This document shows, in pieces, positions 1-12,181 of a stretch of 64,000 nt of DNA. Location of the stretch: contig NC_068357.1 of NCBI RefSeq assembly GCF_020536995.1, positions 64,209,721-64,273,720 on the forward strand, in the 5' to 3' direction. The notes beneath the pieces were generated by a model. It saw nothing but the letters and a program-made list of their open reading frames with translations, was not told the origin of the DNA and did no database searches. The translations under genes were made by a program, and so were the position numbers. The DNA is from Dreissena polymorpha. Taxonomy: Eukaryota > Mollusca > Bivalvia > Myida > Dreissenidae. How positions within the stretch are numbered: the stretch's first letter is position 1; each line of letters opens with the position of its first letter.

Positions 1-2440
1 TCTGTAGACGCCCTCGTCGCTGGTTGCGGCGGTGATGATGGTTAGGTTGTACACGGTCTGGATGGCGTACTTTGTGGCCGAACCCAGAATGTTGGAGTCA
101 AAGGTCACGGGGTTGAAGGTCGAGCTTCCGTTGGATCTCTATGTTTAAAGCATACTTAGTTTCACGCCATCTGTTTATTTCAGCGCGAAAAAGGCTTATT
201 AAGACTTCTTTGAGTCCATGTTCTTGGAAGAAGCAACAAATATAGGCTATGAGAAGAGCTTAATGACGCACTGTGACTGCGGGTCGGGCAAGGGACCTAA
301 TGGTCGCAAGACGGACCCCATAACTTATGTACATTTCGAAATATATTACGCAGTGGATACTTTTTCAATAATTAATAAGTAAAATAGTCCGTCGAATTCG
401 GGCAAGACATTATGAATGATTGCGGCTAATATCTAAATGTAGTTTCGAGGTTTCGATGTGTAGAAATAAAATGTAATAAAAGCATTTACACGATATGTCT
501 GATGCCAAAACTACTGTTCACTGGTTCAGAACAATAATAAGGTAAAATAGTAAGCAATAAACTGGTTCAGCCAGACAACTGACACGGATCTTTATGCATG
601 GATCAAAGCCTATCTCTGTGGAAACCGCGCTTTATGCATGTGCGTAATGTGTCGTCCCAGATTAGCCTGTGCAGTACGCACATCCGCGTATGAATATATC
701 ACACATTTTAAGAGTTTCATTTATGCTTATATAGTTCATAAGTATTAGGTTAACGTTTACAAGCTTTAATTGTTCGCTATGTTCATACAATTATGATAAA
801 GACGGATGTTAACTATGGCAGAAGTAAAGACAATATGTGTTCTAATTGAGTTCACATGTATTAGTTTTACGTGCTATACATTTTCACAACTACTGTAAAT
901 CGTGCTCTTGGAAACAAGGGTTTAATGCATGTACGTAAAGTGTGGTCCCAGATTAGCCTGTGCATACAGCACGTGCAAATCAGGGACGAAACGTTGCGCC
1001 TATATTGAATTTCCTGAGAAGAGACTTCCTTTAAATAAAAAAATCCATACAAGTCTAGTGTCGTCCCTGATAATCCGGTGTTTTCTGCATATGCTAATCT
1101 GGGACGGCATTGTACGCACAAGTATTAAGCCCCGTTATTGTAAAGTAAGGCTAATAATTCTGGTTTACTTACGAACTTCCATTGGACGCTCTCGGAAGAC
1201 GCCTTGTTGGTGACGATGCAGGCGATGGTAGCATTGCGGCCAATAAGAACAGCTGTGTCTGCCGGAGCCTGCGTCACCGTCAGTGCGCTACAGCCTGGAA
1301 TGGGGTAGGGGGTAAGAACATTGTTGGAATAAATTGGGTTGCGCTCTGAGAAAGGGGTGTTGAATGCATTCATGTAAAGAATCGTCAAAGTTTAGCCTGT
1401 GCAGTCTGCACAGGCTAATAAGGGACGATACTTTAAGCTTTTACTATAGTTTTCGTTTAAAGAAAGTCTCTTCTTACAAATAATCCACTTTAGGCGGAAA
1501 GTGTCGTCCCTGTTTAGCCTGAGCGAACTACACGGGCTAATCTGGGACGACACTCTACGTGCATGTATTAAACCCCCTTTTAACAGAAAGATGCTCAATT
1601 ATAAGAACAAAATTAAACGTTTAAACCAATCCCAGTAATTGTTTAAGAATAAATTTCATTTCATTTTTAGCATTTTTAACATCGGTATTTATATAAAGCT
1701 TGTAATGATGTGGATCTGTCAGCAGTTGTACTAGTACATAGTATTGCTCGCGACGCATGTACAATATTCTCCGAAGGAATAACGTAAAATAACTTTAAAA
1801 CAAACTTTTTAAATCTTTACATAAAGACACATTTTGATATAAGTTCAAATGAAAATGCAACAAATTGAAAATTAAATCCTTCTCGTTTTCCTTTAAAATA
1901 GTATTTGCTATAGTTTTGCATAGTTAAACTTCGATATGATATGATTTAAATATTAAAAAGGTTGTTATTTGAACAACTTAGTATGTCATGGGAACGACTA
2001 AGTTAGTCATGTGAACGACTAATTAAGTCATTGGAAAGACTAAGTCAGTCAGGTGAACGACATAACTAAGGTTAAATTACACTAAATCCAATTACAAAAA
2101 AGATCCCTTTAAAAAACGACTAACGTTCAATGCGTTTTAATACCATTCCTTTATTATACTTTGTTTAAGTCTTGTATCAATTTCAGGCTGAAAATGCCTG
2201 ATAAGCCTGTGTTGACAGCACAGGCTTATCTTGGATGAAACTTTAAGCTGATGCATTAAGCCCTGTTTTCCCAGAGCGATGCTCAAAGAAGCAAAGTTGT
2301 TATCTAACTAAATGTGCACGTCGATATTTCAGTCATGAAATCAATAAATTATTAAATTCACATGCAAGTATAACTAGAATATAAATTTAAAAAAACTTAC
2401 CAACAAACATCATAGATATTAAAGCTATTATCTGAAACAT
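1..2440 (-). CDS. IgSF gene, minus strand, 3' part outside the window
   Basis: Three exons can be read on the minus strand: 2440-2401 (start codon, signal peptide MFQIIALISMMFVG, phase-1 donor GTAAGT), 1294-1173 (first half of an Ig domain, GCSALTV to SVQWKF, phase-0 donor GTAAGT) and 138 to the window edge (second Ig half, with the YNLTIITAATSDEGVYR signature before the second Ig cysteine). The 122-nt middle exon has the same length, phase and ends as exon 2 of the plus-strand gene at 4199-9009, so the two are paralogues arranged head to head. The product is an extracellular or secreted Ig protein; ligand unknown. Intron 1 contains two GTCGTCCCAG MITE copies. The signal-peptide exon is short and was chosen because it gives an ATG, a hydrophobic core and the correct phase; it is the least certain part. 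Confidence 0.75.
611..690. repeat. GTCGTCCCAG MITE, left-end fragment
   Basis: Only the left inverted repeat and half of the first palindrome. Confidence 0.65.
901..1145. mobile_element. GTCGTCCCAG MITE, diverged
   Basis: Both ends and both palindromes recognisable; in an intron of the left IgSF gene. Confidence 0.75.
1341..1594. mobile_element. GTCGTCCCAG MITE
   Basis: Full length (GCGCTCTGAGAAAGGGG to TAACAGAAAGATGCTC). Confidence 0.78.
2186..2284. repeat. GTCGTCCCAG MITE, right-end fragment
   Basis: Right palindrome and terminus (GCATTAAGCCCTGTTTTCCC). Confidence 0.65.
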
Positions 2441-3075
2441 GTTTGCTAACTTATGTCTGCGTCCAACGTATGCCAACTTTCTGGTCCCGAGTTTTCGGCA
2501 AAAGTTGGGTGTACCGTTTTTATACCGCCTTTATGCTCAATCTAAACCGCGTGCCTATGGAAACCAACAAATATGTTACTAATACGCTATTTCAAATATA
2601 TGCGTACTTACTTCGATATGTTTACTTACTATTCAATGATAAATATAGCAAACACCTTTCATGTGTTGTCTTCTAACTGTACACAGTTGATTATCAAATT
2701 TTAAATAATTAACCTATTGTTATTCAACTTATTAATATAGTCAATATGTTTACAACGTCATCGAAACGGTGAAGAACCGGAAAATATTTATTCTAGGTAT
2801 TGTATAAATTAATTGTATTGGTTTGAGTGCGGATAAGCTTATTGACAAACGGCGATCCTGACACCTAAATTAGGATGCTCAGTAATGGGATTATCTCGGA
2901 CTTATTCATTATTTACACAAACCCCTTTGAACGAGAAATAGCCTGGTTTACGTTTATGGTGCAAAATTGTGTGGATAGCATATAAAGTTATGGGTAACCA
3001 GACTTGTTTAAGGGTTTAACACCGAGATGTATGTTCTGCCCTTTTATTTTATAGGACATTCGTCATCAACGTTAA

Positions 3076-3574
3076 GGGGGCCTTTTCACGTTTTGGTTAA
3101 TTGACAATATTTATAAAAAAAAGTTTCATAGTCGCAAATTTTCGTTGTAGTTATGATATTTGTGAGGAGAAAAGTAATACTGAACATTTACCATTCTCTA
3201 AAATATCCATAATAATGCATCTTTTGACTATTTAAAAACCTGAAAGTTATAAAGCTTTGCAACGCGAAACGATTGAATAATTTGGAGAGTTCTGTTTTTG
3301 TCGTTATATTCTGTGCCACTACGATGATTGCGTATATTGAGTATAAAATACAGCACTCATTGTATCAGCACAGATGGCCGAGTGGTCTAAGCATAAGACT
3401 TTTACTCCGGGGTTCAGTGGTTCGAGCCCAGTTGAGGGTTACTTTTTTTCTTTCTTTATTTGTATTCTCTTTTTTTTACTGGAGCGTTTTAGATCCAATG
3501 TTAACATTTATCAATATAAATAAAGCATTTAATGACAAACTTCAATATCTGCCAAAATCTGTGAAAAGGTCCCT
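3076..3574 (+). mobile_element. TTAA-flanked MITE carrying a tRNA-like module (Ser/Leu-type)
   Basis: 499 bp flanked by TTAA on both sides (3072-3075, 3575-3578). The ends are inverted (GGGGGCCTTTTCACG / GTGAAAAGGTCCC). An internal tRNA-like stretch at ~3368-3441 has an A-box-like TGGCCGAGTGGTCTAAG and a B-box GGTTCGAGCCC. The rest of the element matches the copies at 20904-21667 and 61999-62506. Confidence 0.8.
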
Positions 3575-3922
3575 TTAAATAAATATGTGAGTACGTGTTT
3601 ACTACAACCCGCACCCACAAGCTCATACAAAAATATGGGATGCAGTTGTTTCAAATCGTCTATTGACATATTTACCTTGTACATAAAACATGTATGAGAG
3701 ACACCATTATTGCCAATCTCCATGCAGAGTTGTCGTTTCATGCCCCCACATTACATAATTGCGATACTTTCTAACTGGCTGCCGGCATTGGCAGTTAAAC
3801 AGCAGTCCCAGGTAAACAACAGATCCAAGTTTACTGTTTCCCTTTCATTATCAAAGGTATGAATTATTTTTTTATAAGCATTATAAACAAACTAAAACGG
3901 ATAAATTCATTGGCTTTTTGTT

Positions 3923-3940
3923 GGGGGGGGTGGGGGGGGG
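3923..3940 (+). repeat. G8-T-G9 run
   Basis: Potential G-quadruplex about 260 bp upstream of the IgSF start codon. Confidence 0.6.
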
Positions 3941-4198
3941 AAATCATTCCTAAGGAAATAATTTTTAAATATCAAAGTACTGATTTATTGTCAGGCTCAT
4001 CATTATTTTTCTCCTAACGACACCATGACGCAAATACCGGTAACAGAAACAACACTAACTAAATCAACGAAACACATTTATATAATAAATTGATCGTGTT
4101 CTCCTTATTTTTCTAAAAATATATATGCCCCTTTAATATTTTTTTTCATTCTTCACAAAAAGTGTTGGTTTCACGTTGGTGCACCATTTCGGACAATC

Positions 4199-4390
4199 AT
4201 GGAGTCGTGGACAGTACTGGCGATTGCAGCTTTGTTCTTGAATGGTATCCATTTTGCTTTTTATTTAATTAGAATTTTAAAACATGTTATTTTTTTACGG
4301 AAAGTTTCTTTTACGTATATGTGAGACATCTATATAGTATAATTAATTATGTCCAAAAAATATTACTTAAATAATATTTTAACAATAATG

Positions 4391-4424
<34 letters not shown>

Positions 4425-4458
4425 TTATTATTATTATTATTAGTAGTAGTAGTAGTAG

Positions 4459-4490
<32 letters not shown>

Positions 4491-7400
4491 TAATAATTAA
4501 TAATAATAATATTTCGCATTTGTTTACATTGGCAATATTACGATGAGATATGGATATCCACCCCGGTATGTTATTAACCATCAGTGCGCAAATGTTTGAG
4601 CTGTCAAATCTTCAGTACCGTTAAAAAGAAATAATGAAGGGAGTTAAATATGTCGAGGCTCCCATTTGTTATGTTGGTATTTACAACCCCTAGGTTGCAG
4701 CGCGCTGACCGTCGTACTCCGACCAAGCGACACGGCACGTACACTCGGCTCTAACGTCACGTTAGCGTGTGTCGTCACGAATAAGGCAGCGTCCGAGAGC
4801 GTACAGTGGAAACATGCACGTAACGTTCTGTTATTTGCATGCCTTGTTAAGAAATACTTTATTTTGATAATTTATTCTAATTTAATGACAAATACATTAA
4901 CCTAACTTTTGAATGTGAGTATTATATTCAAGTTTTAGGTCTATGCACTTGTTGCGTAGTAATATTTCATCACTTTCTATCATTTTTTAATAATATTATT
5001 GGTTGAAAATACTGCTTTGTTTACAAAATAACAATATGTTTCAAAATGAATGACAATATTATGCCGCTATGTAATATCTTCAAAATAAATAACGACTTAA
5101 CGCGTCATCAGCGCAACGATGACGTCATTATTGTTTGATTCCGCTACAGCAACCTCGTGATAGCGACGCCATCAACGCTCTGACGTTCAACGAGAATGTT
5201 CTCTCCAATCCGGCAAAGTACGCCATCAAGTGGACGTACAACCTGACAGTGTTCAACCTGACGCCGTCAGACGCCGGCCTTTACCGCTGTACTGCCGGCG
5301 GGGTTGACTATGACGCCTTCCTCACCGTTGTCGGTACGTTTTGATACAGTTTATTTTCGCTTTGTGTTGTGTTATTTATTCCTTTTTTGGAATAAAAAAT
5401 ATTCGTGTTTCTCTTTAGTAGTGTGACATATTTGTTTCTGAATAAAAGTCAAAGTACTGTTACTACTGCCATCACTTCTACTGCTTTTTCCAACATTGCT
5501 ATTCTTCCAGATCTGCCGACGAACATTACCATAGAAATGGTCGGTGAGCCGGTGAACGGAGAGACACACAACCTTACGTGCCAAGTAAGCAAGAGTCTGC
5601 CGCCGCCGGAAGTAAAGTGGCTCGTTAACGGCATCGACATGACGAGCCGCGCTGCAGTTTCCAACACAACCGTTTCTCCGTCTGGTAAATGTTACCTTAG
5701 GAAAAGTTTTAACTGCTGAATGTTGCCAGAAGTCATTAACCCATTAATGCCTAGCGTCTAGAAAAAACGCCTTGGCAAACAGCGTAGACCCAGATGAGAA
5801 TGATGCGGCGTCTCATCAGGGTCTGCGCTGTTTGCTTAAAGGAATTTCTGCGATAAATGTTCTAAATATAGAAATAAATATACTAGACATCCCTAATTTA
5901 GGAAATAAATTGATCAAATTTAGAAGGATGGGATAGTCCACTAGGCATAAATGGGTTAAACAATCAGCGATATAAACTAGGCAATAATAAAGGATTAATG
6001 CACTGTACACATATGAATTCACATATGATCACATAATGTTTCGTTCGTTGCCCCTACGATGCCAGATTGGTTTTAAGTTGTTCAGTCATATCAGAGCTCA
6101 GTTAACCAACTCACGCTGGTCCGCGTAAACTTGTTAATCAGTACTAAATTCACATCCGTAAAACAGTAAACAATAACTGCCCTTCTTAAATAAGAGGTAG
6201 GGGAAATTGGCTTAGGAATGAATTCATCACAGTTGGTGGGCCGGTAATCGAACCCGCGTGACAAGATACACAGCAAAAAACAAGTTTAAATATGAAAATA
6301 TTTACTAGCTAAATACTTGTGTTATCCAGGTTACGGCGAGGTGACGAGTACTCTGTCTCTTGCACTGGACGAGTCCCTGAACGGCGGGGGAGCGGAGTGC
6401 GTGCTGTCGTATAGGGGCTGGGATCACGCGGTCAGGGCCACGTACACTATACGGACAAGTGAGTGAGGCTAGATTGATATGTCGTATTATAACGGGTAAA
6501 TATAAAGCGGAGAGAGATGCTCCGCGTATTGCAGTAAAGGGTGTTTGAGGTGTGACCATGTGGCCAGGGACCCGTAAGGCATACGAAACAAATGAATTTT
6601 GAGTTATGTGTATGTCCCTATTATATTAGGTTATTGCAACGCGGAGAAAGGGCCGGATAGTTTGATAACATAAAGTTTTCGCATGCGCTTATGGCTACGT
6701 ACTTATTACATATGAGTAAGTGGGCGTCTTTTATATGTCTTAGCGAAAAGGTCGTCCCAGATTATCCTATGCGGACTGCACATGCTAATCTGGGACGACA
6801 TTTTATGCACATGCGTTGAGTCCCGTTTATCCAGAGCGAGGCGTATATAGTAAAGTGACAGTTTGAAACATCTTATATTTGCGTGCCTTCATATTTTATT
6901 TCATAACAGACTCGGCAATTAATAACACCTGGCAATACTTATATAACACCACTAAAAATACACATATGTAAACTTCCCGATTCGTTCGATTGCACGCAAT
7001 GTGAAAAAAAAGTGTAATTTAATATATATATTATTCTGCTTCACTGATATTTGAGTGGATTTTATTCATTATTTATGCATCATTATGACATTTAAAACTA
7101 GTGAATCCATTGTATGTGAAACAAGATAGAGCACTAAACTTAGGCCTTATATCGCAAAACATAAAGTCGTGTTTACTGTTGTTATATTAGGAATGCTACC
7201 TGTTAATGCAGTGTTTACTGTTGTTATATTAGGAATGCTACCTGTTAATGCAGTGTTTACTGTTGTTATATTAGGAATGCTACCTGTTAAAGTCGTGTTT
7301 ACTGTTGTTATATTAGGAATGCTACCTGTTAATGCAGTGTTTACTGTTGTTATATTAGGAATGCTACCTGTTAATGCAGTGTATAAGAATAACAATCGAA

Positions 7401-7588
7401 ATATACCATAAAATGTAATGCTATCAACTCAAACATATGGTGAACGTTTTTGTCTAGTGTTACTTTAAAAGCCTATAGACTGGATGTGTTATCGACTTTG
7501 TCTGTGTTTATGTCCATGTTTGAGAAATTTCTTATAACCTGGTTTTGGTATTGTGCATTTCATTTGTTTTCCGTTGTATATGAAATTT

Positions 7589-7643
<55 letters not shown>

Positions 7644-9009
7644 TTCATTATTTCATTCATTCATTTATCCATCCATTCATTCATGCATTCATAATGGTAT
7701 TAATTTATATGTTCATTGATTGATTCATTTTTTTTATTAATTTATATGTTCATTGATTGATTCATTGTTTGATTAATTAGTCGATTTTCCCATTCATTCA
7801 TTCATACAATAATTAATTAATCAATTCATTCATTATTTCAAGCATGTATTCATGTACTTAGCAATTCACAGATAACAAGCCAAACTTATTACTATTACTA
7901 GTAACTCATATTGCATTATTTTTTCAGTTTATCCTGGCGGTTACGCGAACTCAGGGACCGGAATATTCAACCCCGGCACTTTCTTGTTCCCGAATTCCGG
8001 TCGCAATCTTACTTCCGGTTTGCCTTCAGGTAATATTTATATATTGCGTACCTTCACTATTTATATGTTCTACTCATCTTGAATCAAGAATAAGGAATCG
8101 CCATATATATGAGTAAACGGATCACCAGCGCCATATTCTTCAGAACAAACCATCAAAACACGAAGTCATTATAATACGATAGCAAAAAATCTACAACAAG
8201 ATGATATTAATGCGGGATCACGATAAGAATGTGCGATTTTACGACAGTACGATTATTATATAGCTATATAATTTCTTACGCATGTTCACCATCGTAAAGT
8301 TAGACGGTCGTATGATCGCGTTTTCTTTATCGTACTTTCCGTTTTTATCATCCCATTGTCCCGATGTTTTCGTCGTATTGTCGCGTTATAATCGTCGTTT
8401 CTCGTGTTGTCAATGTCTAACTGTCGATATATCAATATTCTCTTGCCTTAAACTGTGCACACGCATTATTAAAACCCAACGGCAACGTAATGGGAAAAAT
8501 ACACGCGATAATCCACAGCATGATTATGGCAGTTAAATGATGATTACTTGAGTCTTGTTCTGAGAAAACTGGGCATAATGCATGTGCGTAAAGCGTCGTC
8601 CCAGATTAGCCTGTGCAGTCCGCACAGGCTAATCAGGGACGACACTTTCGCTTTTATAGTATTTTTCGTTTAAAGGAAGTCTCTTCTACACAAAAATCCA
8701 GTTAAGGCGGAAAGTGTCGTCCCTGAATAGCCTGTGCGGACTGCACAGGCTTATCTGGGACGACACTTTACGCACATGCATTATGCCCAGTTTTCTCAGA
8801 ACACGACTTACTTGACAGCAAGATGATACATTTGGTGATAGCAAATTATTAACTCTTTATTTGTTTCTTACCAATCACTGCGCTTAATGTCGACAGGGGG
8901 TCTAGTCTCGAACCAGGGTGCGGCTCCAAGGGGCACGTTCCTGATCCGGTTCATGAAGCAGTCGGCTTCCGAGAACATCAACTGGGAGCTGCAGCAGTAC
9001 CAGCCCTAG
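4199..9009 (+). CDS. Secreted two-Ig-domain protein, 7 exons, 289 aa
   Basis: Exons: 4199-4244, 4694-4815, 5150-5333, 5511-5684, 6330-6458, 7928-8029, 8897-9009 (TAG). They total 870 nt, and all introns are phase 1 except the phase-0 intron inside Ig1. Residues 1-15 form a signal peptide (MESWTVLAIAALFLNG). Ig1 is about 16-117, with cysteines in NVTLACVV and GLYRCTAG. Ig2 is about 118-218, with cysteines in HNLTCQV and GAECVLSY, and is also split by an intron. A Gly/Pro/Asn-rich tail of about 70 residues follows, with no membrane span or GPI signal visible, so the protein is probably secreted. It has many N-x-S/T sites. Exon 2 must end at a GC donor (4816-4817) to keep frame with exon 3. A recognition or adhesion role is possible, as for other molluscan Ig proteins, but this is not shown. 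Confidence 0.82.
4384..4511. repeat. (ATA)n/(ATT)n/(AGT)n microsatellite
   Basis: Runs of ATA followed by ATT form an imperfect inverted repeat in intron 1 of the IgSF gene. Confidence 0.95.
5737..5959. mobile_element. Third MITE family (TTAACCCATTTATGCCTAG)
   Basis: Inverted ends TTAACCCATTAATGCCTAG / CTAGGCATAAATGGGTTAA. A large hairpin based on AAACAGCGTAGACCCAGATG is inside. In an intron of the IgSF gene. Confidence 0.85.
6742..6841. repeat. GTCGTCCCAG MITE, right-end fragment
   Basis: One palindrome and the terminus CCCGTTTATCCAGAGCGAGGC. Confidence 0.7.
7169..7383. repeat. 42-bp minisatellite, five units
   Basis: Near-identical units containing GTGTTTACTGTTGTTATATT and GAATGCTACCTGTTAA. 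Two end-variants (AATGCA, AAAGTC) are present. Intronic; open frames on both strands come from the 42-bp period. Confidence 0.95.
7586..7850. repeat. (TTTA)n then (CATT)n microsatellite
   Basis: About 60 bp of TTTA, followed by degenerate CATT/TTCA repeats. Confidence 0.93.
8557..8802. mobile_element. GTCGTCCCAG MITE, best-preserved copy
   Basis: 246 bp with ~48-bp inverted ends (GTTCTGAGAAAACTGGGCAT...). Each half holds a ~50-bp palindrome built on AGCCTGTGCAGTCCGCACAG; the two palindromes are reverse complements of each other. Sits in the last intron of the IgSF gene. Confidence 0.9.
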
Positions 9010-9266
9010 AGGCGCCAACCTTAGTTTGGGCGGAGAATGTGATTAGCCTTTGCGGACTGCATACGATAATCTGTGATGACAAATGCAGAATTATCGAAGA
9101 ACGATTATCATATTCTTAACAATTTCTTTCACTGATATGTGAATAATAGGATTTCATTTTCCACTCTATTTTATATGTTTCATACGATTGGCAACACATA
9201 TTATATACATATTTAATACTTTAAAAATAATGTATCCATCTTGTGAAAAATGGTTCCGATTATACA

Positions 9267-9272
9267 AATAAA
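9267..9272 (+). terminator. Candidate polyadenylation signal of the IgSF gene
   Basis: AATAAA lies about 260 nt after the stop codon at 9009, in AT-rich sequence and before the next repeat. Position is the only support. Confidence 0.35.
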
Positions 9273-9561
9273 CTTTATATATAGAGAATCCGTATTAAAG
9301 CAGTCGTATTTGGAGGTTGTCTTCGTATATTAATTTGAAAGTATTCCAAGAGTATATTTTTGCAATTCGTAAAAGATATCCATAATTATACACACTAGAA
9401 AATAGTTTGTATCGCTTTCCATACATGTAGCTGTCTATTTTAGTTATTACTATGTTTGCTTATGACTAACTTAATTATATAGATTATTATGAGTTGGGAA
9501 AAGTATTTACAGTGATTTTAAAAAGTATTTGAGAATGTACACATCTATAAATACATTTAAG

Positions 9562-9786
9562 GCGCGCTTTGTGAAAACCGGACTTAATGCATGTGCGTAA
9601 AGTGTCGTGCAGGCCGCACAGGCTAATCAGTGACGACACGTTCAGCTGAGACTGGATTGTTGATAAGACGAGACGTCTTTTAAGCGAAAAAATCCATAAA
9701 AACGGACAGAGTCGTTTTTGCGCATTTTAATCTGGGACGACACTTTACGCACATGTTTTAAGCCCCGTTTTCCCAGGGCGCGACTC
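9562..9786. repeat. GTCGTCCCAG MITE with internal deletions
   Basis: Good termini; both palindromes shortened. Confidence 0.75.
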
Positions 9787-10130
9787 AAATGGATTCACGG
9801 ATTTTCATTTGTCATAAATGATTTTTCATGATTTCATCACTAAAACGTCGTTACTAGATAAATATCTACCGGGAAATAGAGACATTGATTTCTGTTTTTT
9901 CACATGTCTTTATCGAGCGGGAATGCTATTTTCAGCTGTCATTATAAAAGAAGAAAAATATAAGCAAAATGTACAATAACATATTATTTTAGCACATTAT
10001 ATCGGTTTTAAACAAATGGTTAATTACAAAATATATGTGTATTTAATGTTAATTAAAGTAAACCAGTGTACTGGTTGAGCATTTGATTCCATTAAAAACC
10101 TGCTGTCCGTTTCACATATACAACAGCGGA

Positions 10131-10231
10131 AGGGCTACACAACTTCGTAAGGGCTACACAACATCGTAAGGGCTACACAAAATCGTAAGGGCTACACAAC
10201 ATCGTAAGGTCTACACAACATCGTATAGGCT
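10131..10231. repeat. 19-bp minisatellite, about five units
   Basis: Units of AGGGCTACACAACATCGTA. Confidence 0.9.
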
Positions 10232-10667
10232 ACAATTATCATGAGGTTTATTCGAAGTGGGTTCATTATCATGATGTTTTATTTTCATTTCAATTTTAAA
10301 AATTGTTTTTAATTGGGTCATTTTTATAACGATTGACGTGTAATAGGGTGTTATTTGCGATACCTTGTGAATCTAATGACACTTGTTGAATGGGGTCACT
10401 TTCCGATGGCTTTCCCAGGAGCCAATCAAATGCATGATAGCTACAAATGACAGTTACAAGACTCACGAAGGATTCGAAGTCTGTTAAATGTGTTTCGATT
10501 TTTTATGTGCCGAAAACTGTTGCTGTTACACTAAGATTTCATGTAGATATTTCAGTATTTTTGCTGTATGGATTTTCCTATAATTTAAAAGTAAAATATT
10601 TTATCAAGTTATAGGCTATATATATTCTGTAATTGAAACGTTACAGGAAAGGGAAACATGTGAGCCG

Positions 10668-10874
10668 TGTATTGGGAATAACTGGGCTTAATGCATACGT
10701 GTTAAGTGTCGTCCCAGATTCACTGGAGTCCGCATAGGCAAATCAGAGATGACACTTTCCGCTTTTATGGATTTCTTGTTAAGAGGAAGTTGAACATAGT
10801 AAAAGATGCACAGACTAATCTAAGACGACACTTTATGCACATGCATTAAAACCAGTTTTTCCCAAAATGATGCT
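10668..10874. repeat. GTCGTCCCAG MITE, diverged
   Basis: Termini and part of each palindrome recognisable. Confidence 0.65.
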
Positions 10875-11330
10875 CTTCTTCACTTTTGGCCATCTTGTAC
10901 TGCAGGTATTTAAACACAGACTAAAGACGCAACTGAAGGACAAGTAAGCTCCTGGTCATACCTGGTGTTGCTGTTCAATTGGCTCTAAACGTAGATTATT
11001 TGAATTACTGAGACTTAAGATGTTTGAAGGGTGGTGGGGAGTTTTATTTTATGATGCTTCTATTGTATGTATAGTGTATTGTGTAATGTTTGGCAAAATA
11101 AACATAAATATCCGCTTGTTTATTTGATTTGTACTCTTACCATAGGATTTCCATAAACTGTTCACATTTTGATGGATTTTTGATAGTTTTATCTATTAAA
11201 ATAAAAGTATGTTGTACAACAAACGTGATACAACATTTATATATTGGAATTTTATTAATTATTGGATCGTTTTAGTATTGGCACTCTTCTCTTCTAGATG
11301 AGACAAACTTTAAAAATGATAAGTAAAGCG

Positions 11331-11556
11331 CTTCATGCGGAAATGGGTCTAATGCCATTATGCGGCCAACGAGGCTCAAAATCAGCCTGCGCATTTGCAC
11401 AGACTTGACAGGAGCTACCCTGTTCGCTAATTAGACCACCAAGTCTTGCGTGATTTAATAGAAGAAAAAGATGGTCCTTACAAGAATGTGTAAATGCAAA
11501 AGCTTGACGGGAGCTTCGCTGGTCGCATATGGCATAAGACCCATTTTCATGTGATG
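11331..11556. mobile_element. Second MITE family (ATGGGTCTTATGCCATATGC)
   Basis: Inverted ends CATGCGGAAATGGGTCTAAT / GGCATAAGACCCATTTTCAT. Related copies at ~50262-50425 and ~57470-57600. Confidence 0.75.
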
Positions 11557-11964
11557 CGGTTAAAACATTAAGTGCAGAAAGCAATTGTATTCTATACATA
11601 AGCAGTGCATGTACAGTCTATTTTATAAGATATGGAGGAACATTAGACTGCCGGCAAACTGTATAGCTGCAAGTGATGACTTTAAGAGCCAGTGAGATGC
11701 AACTGTTATAAGTTATTTGTAAGAACACATTCTTGAATTCTCGTTAAGATGGTAAAACTCCAGCGATTCGCATAATACTCGACATTTATTTATAAAAAAG
11801 GTATATAAAATAGTCACAATATATCAATAAACAAAAAATATCATCATTCGGTTGATGTACACGCAATAGCACAAACATATAGTAAATAAACATAATACAC
11901 TACAAATACAAAAATATATTATAAGTACAAAACATTTCCAACATTTCAAGCACAGAAAATGTGC

Positions 11965-12181
11965 CTGGATAAACGGGGCTTAATGCTTGTTCTTAAAGTG
12001 TAGTCCCAGATTTATGTGCAGTCCGCTTTTATTAAATTTTTCGTTTAAAGGAAGACTCAAAGCGAAATTCAGTTTGGCGGTAAGTGTCGTCCCAGATAAG
12101 CCTGTGCTGACTACACATGATAACATGGGACTATACATTACCCACACGCAAAAAGCCCGGGTTTTAAAGGGTGGGCTCAGG
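11965..12181. repeat. GTCGTCCCAG MITE, diverged
   Basis: Left terminus ATAAACGGGGCTTAATGC; one palindrome retained. Confidence 0.65.

Noticed and set aside
3368-3441. Functional tRNA gene
   Set aside because: A and B boxes are present, but the acceptor stem does not pair well and the unit sits inside a MITE; treated as a tRNA-like module.
4349-4581. Ile/Ser-rich frames on both strands
   Set aside because: Trinucleotide microsatellite, not coding.
7147-7411. 80-codon frames on both strands
   Set aside because: Product of the 42-bp minisatellite in an intron.
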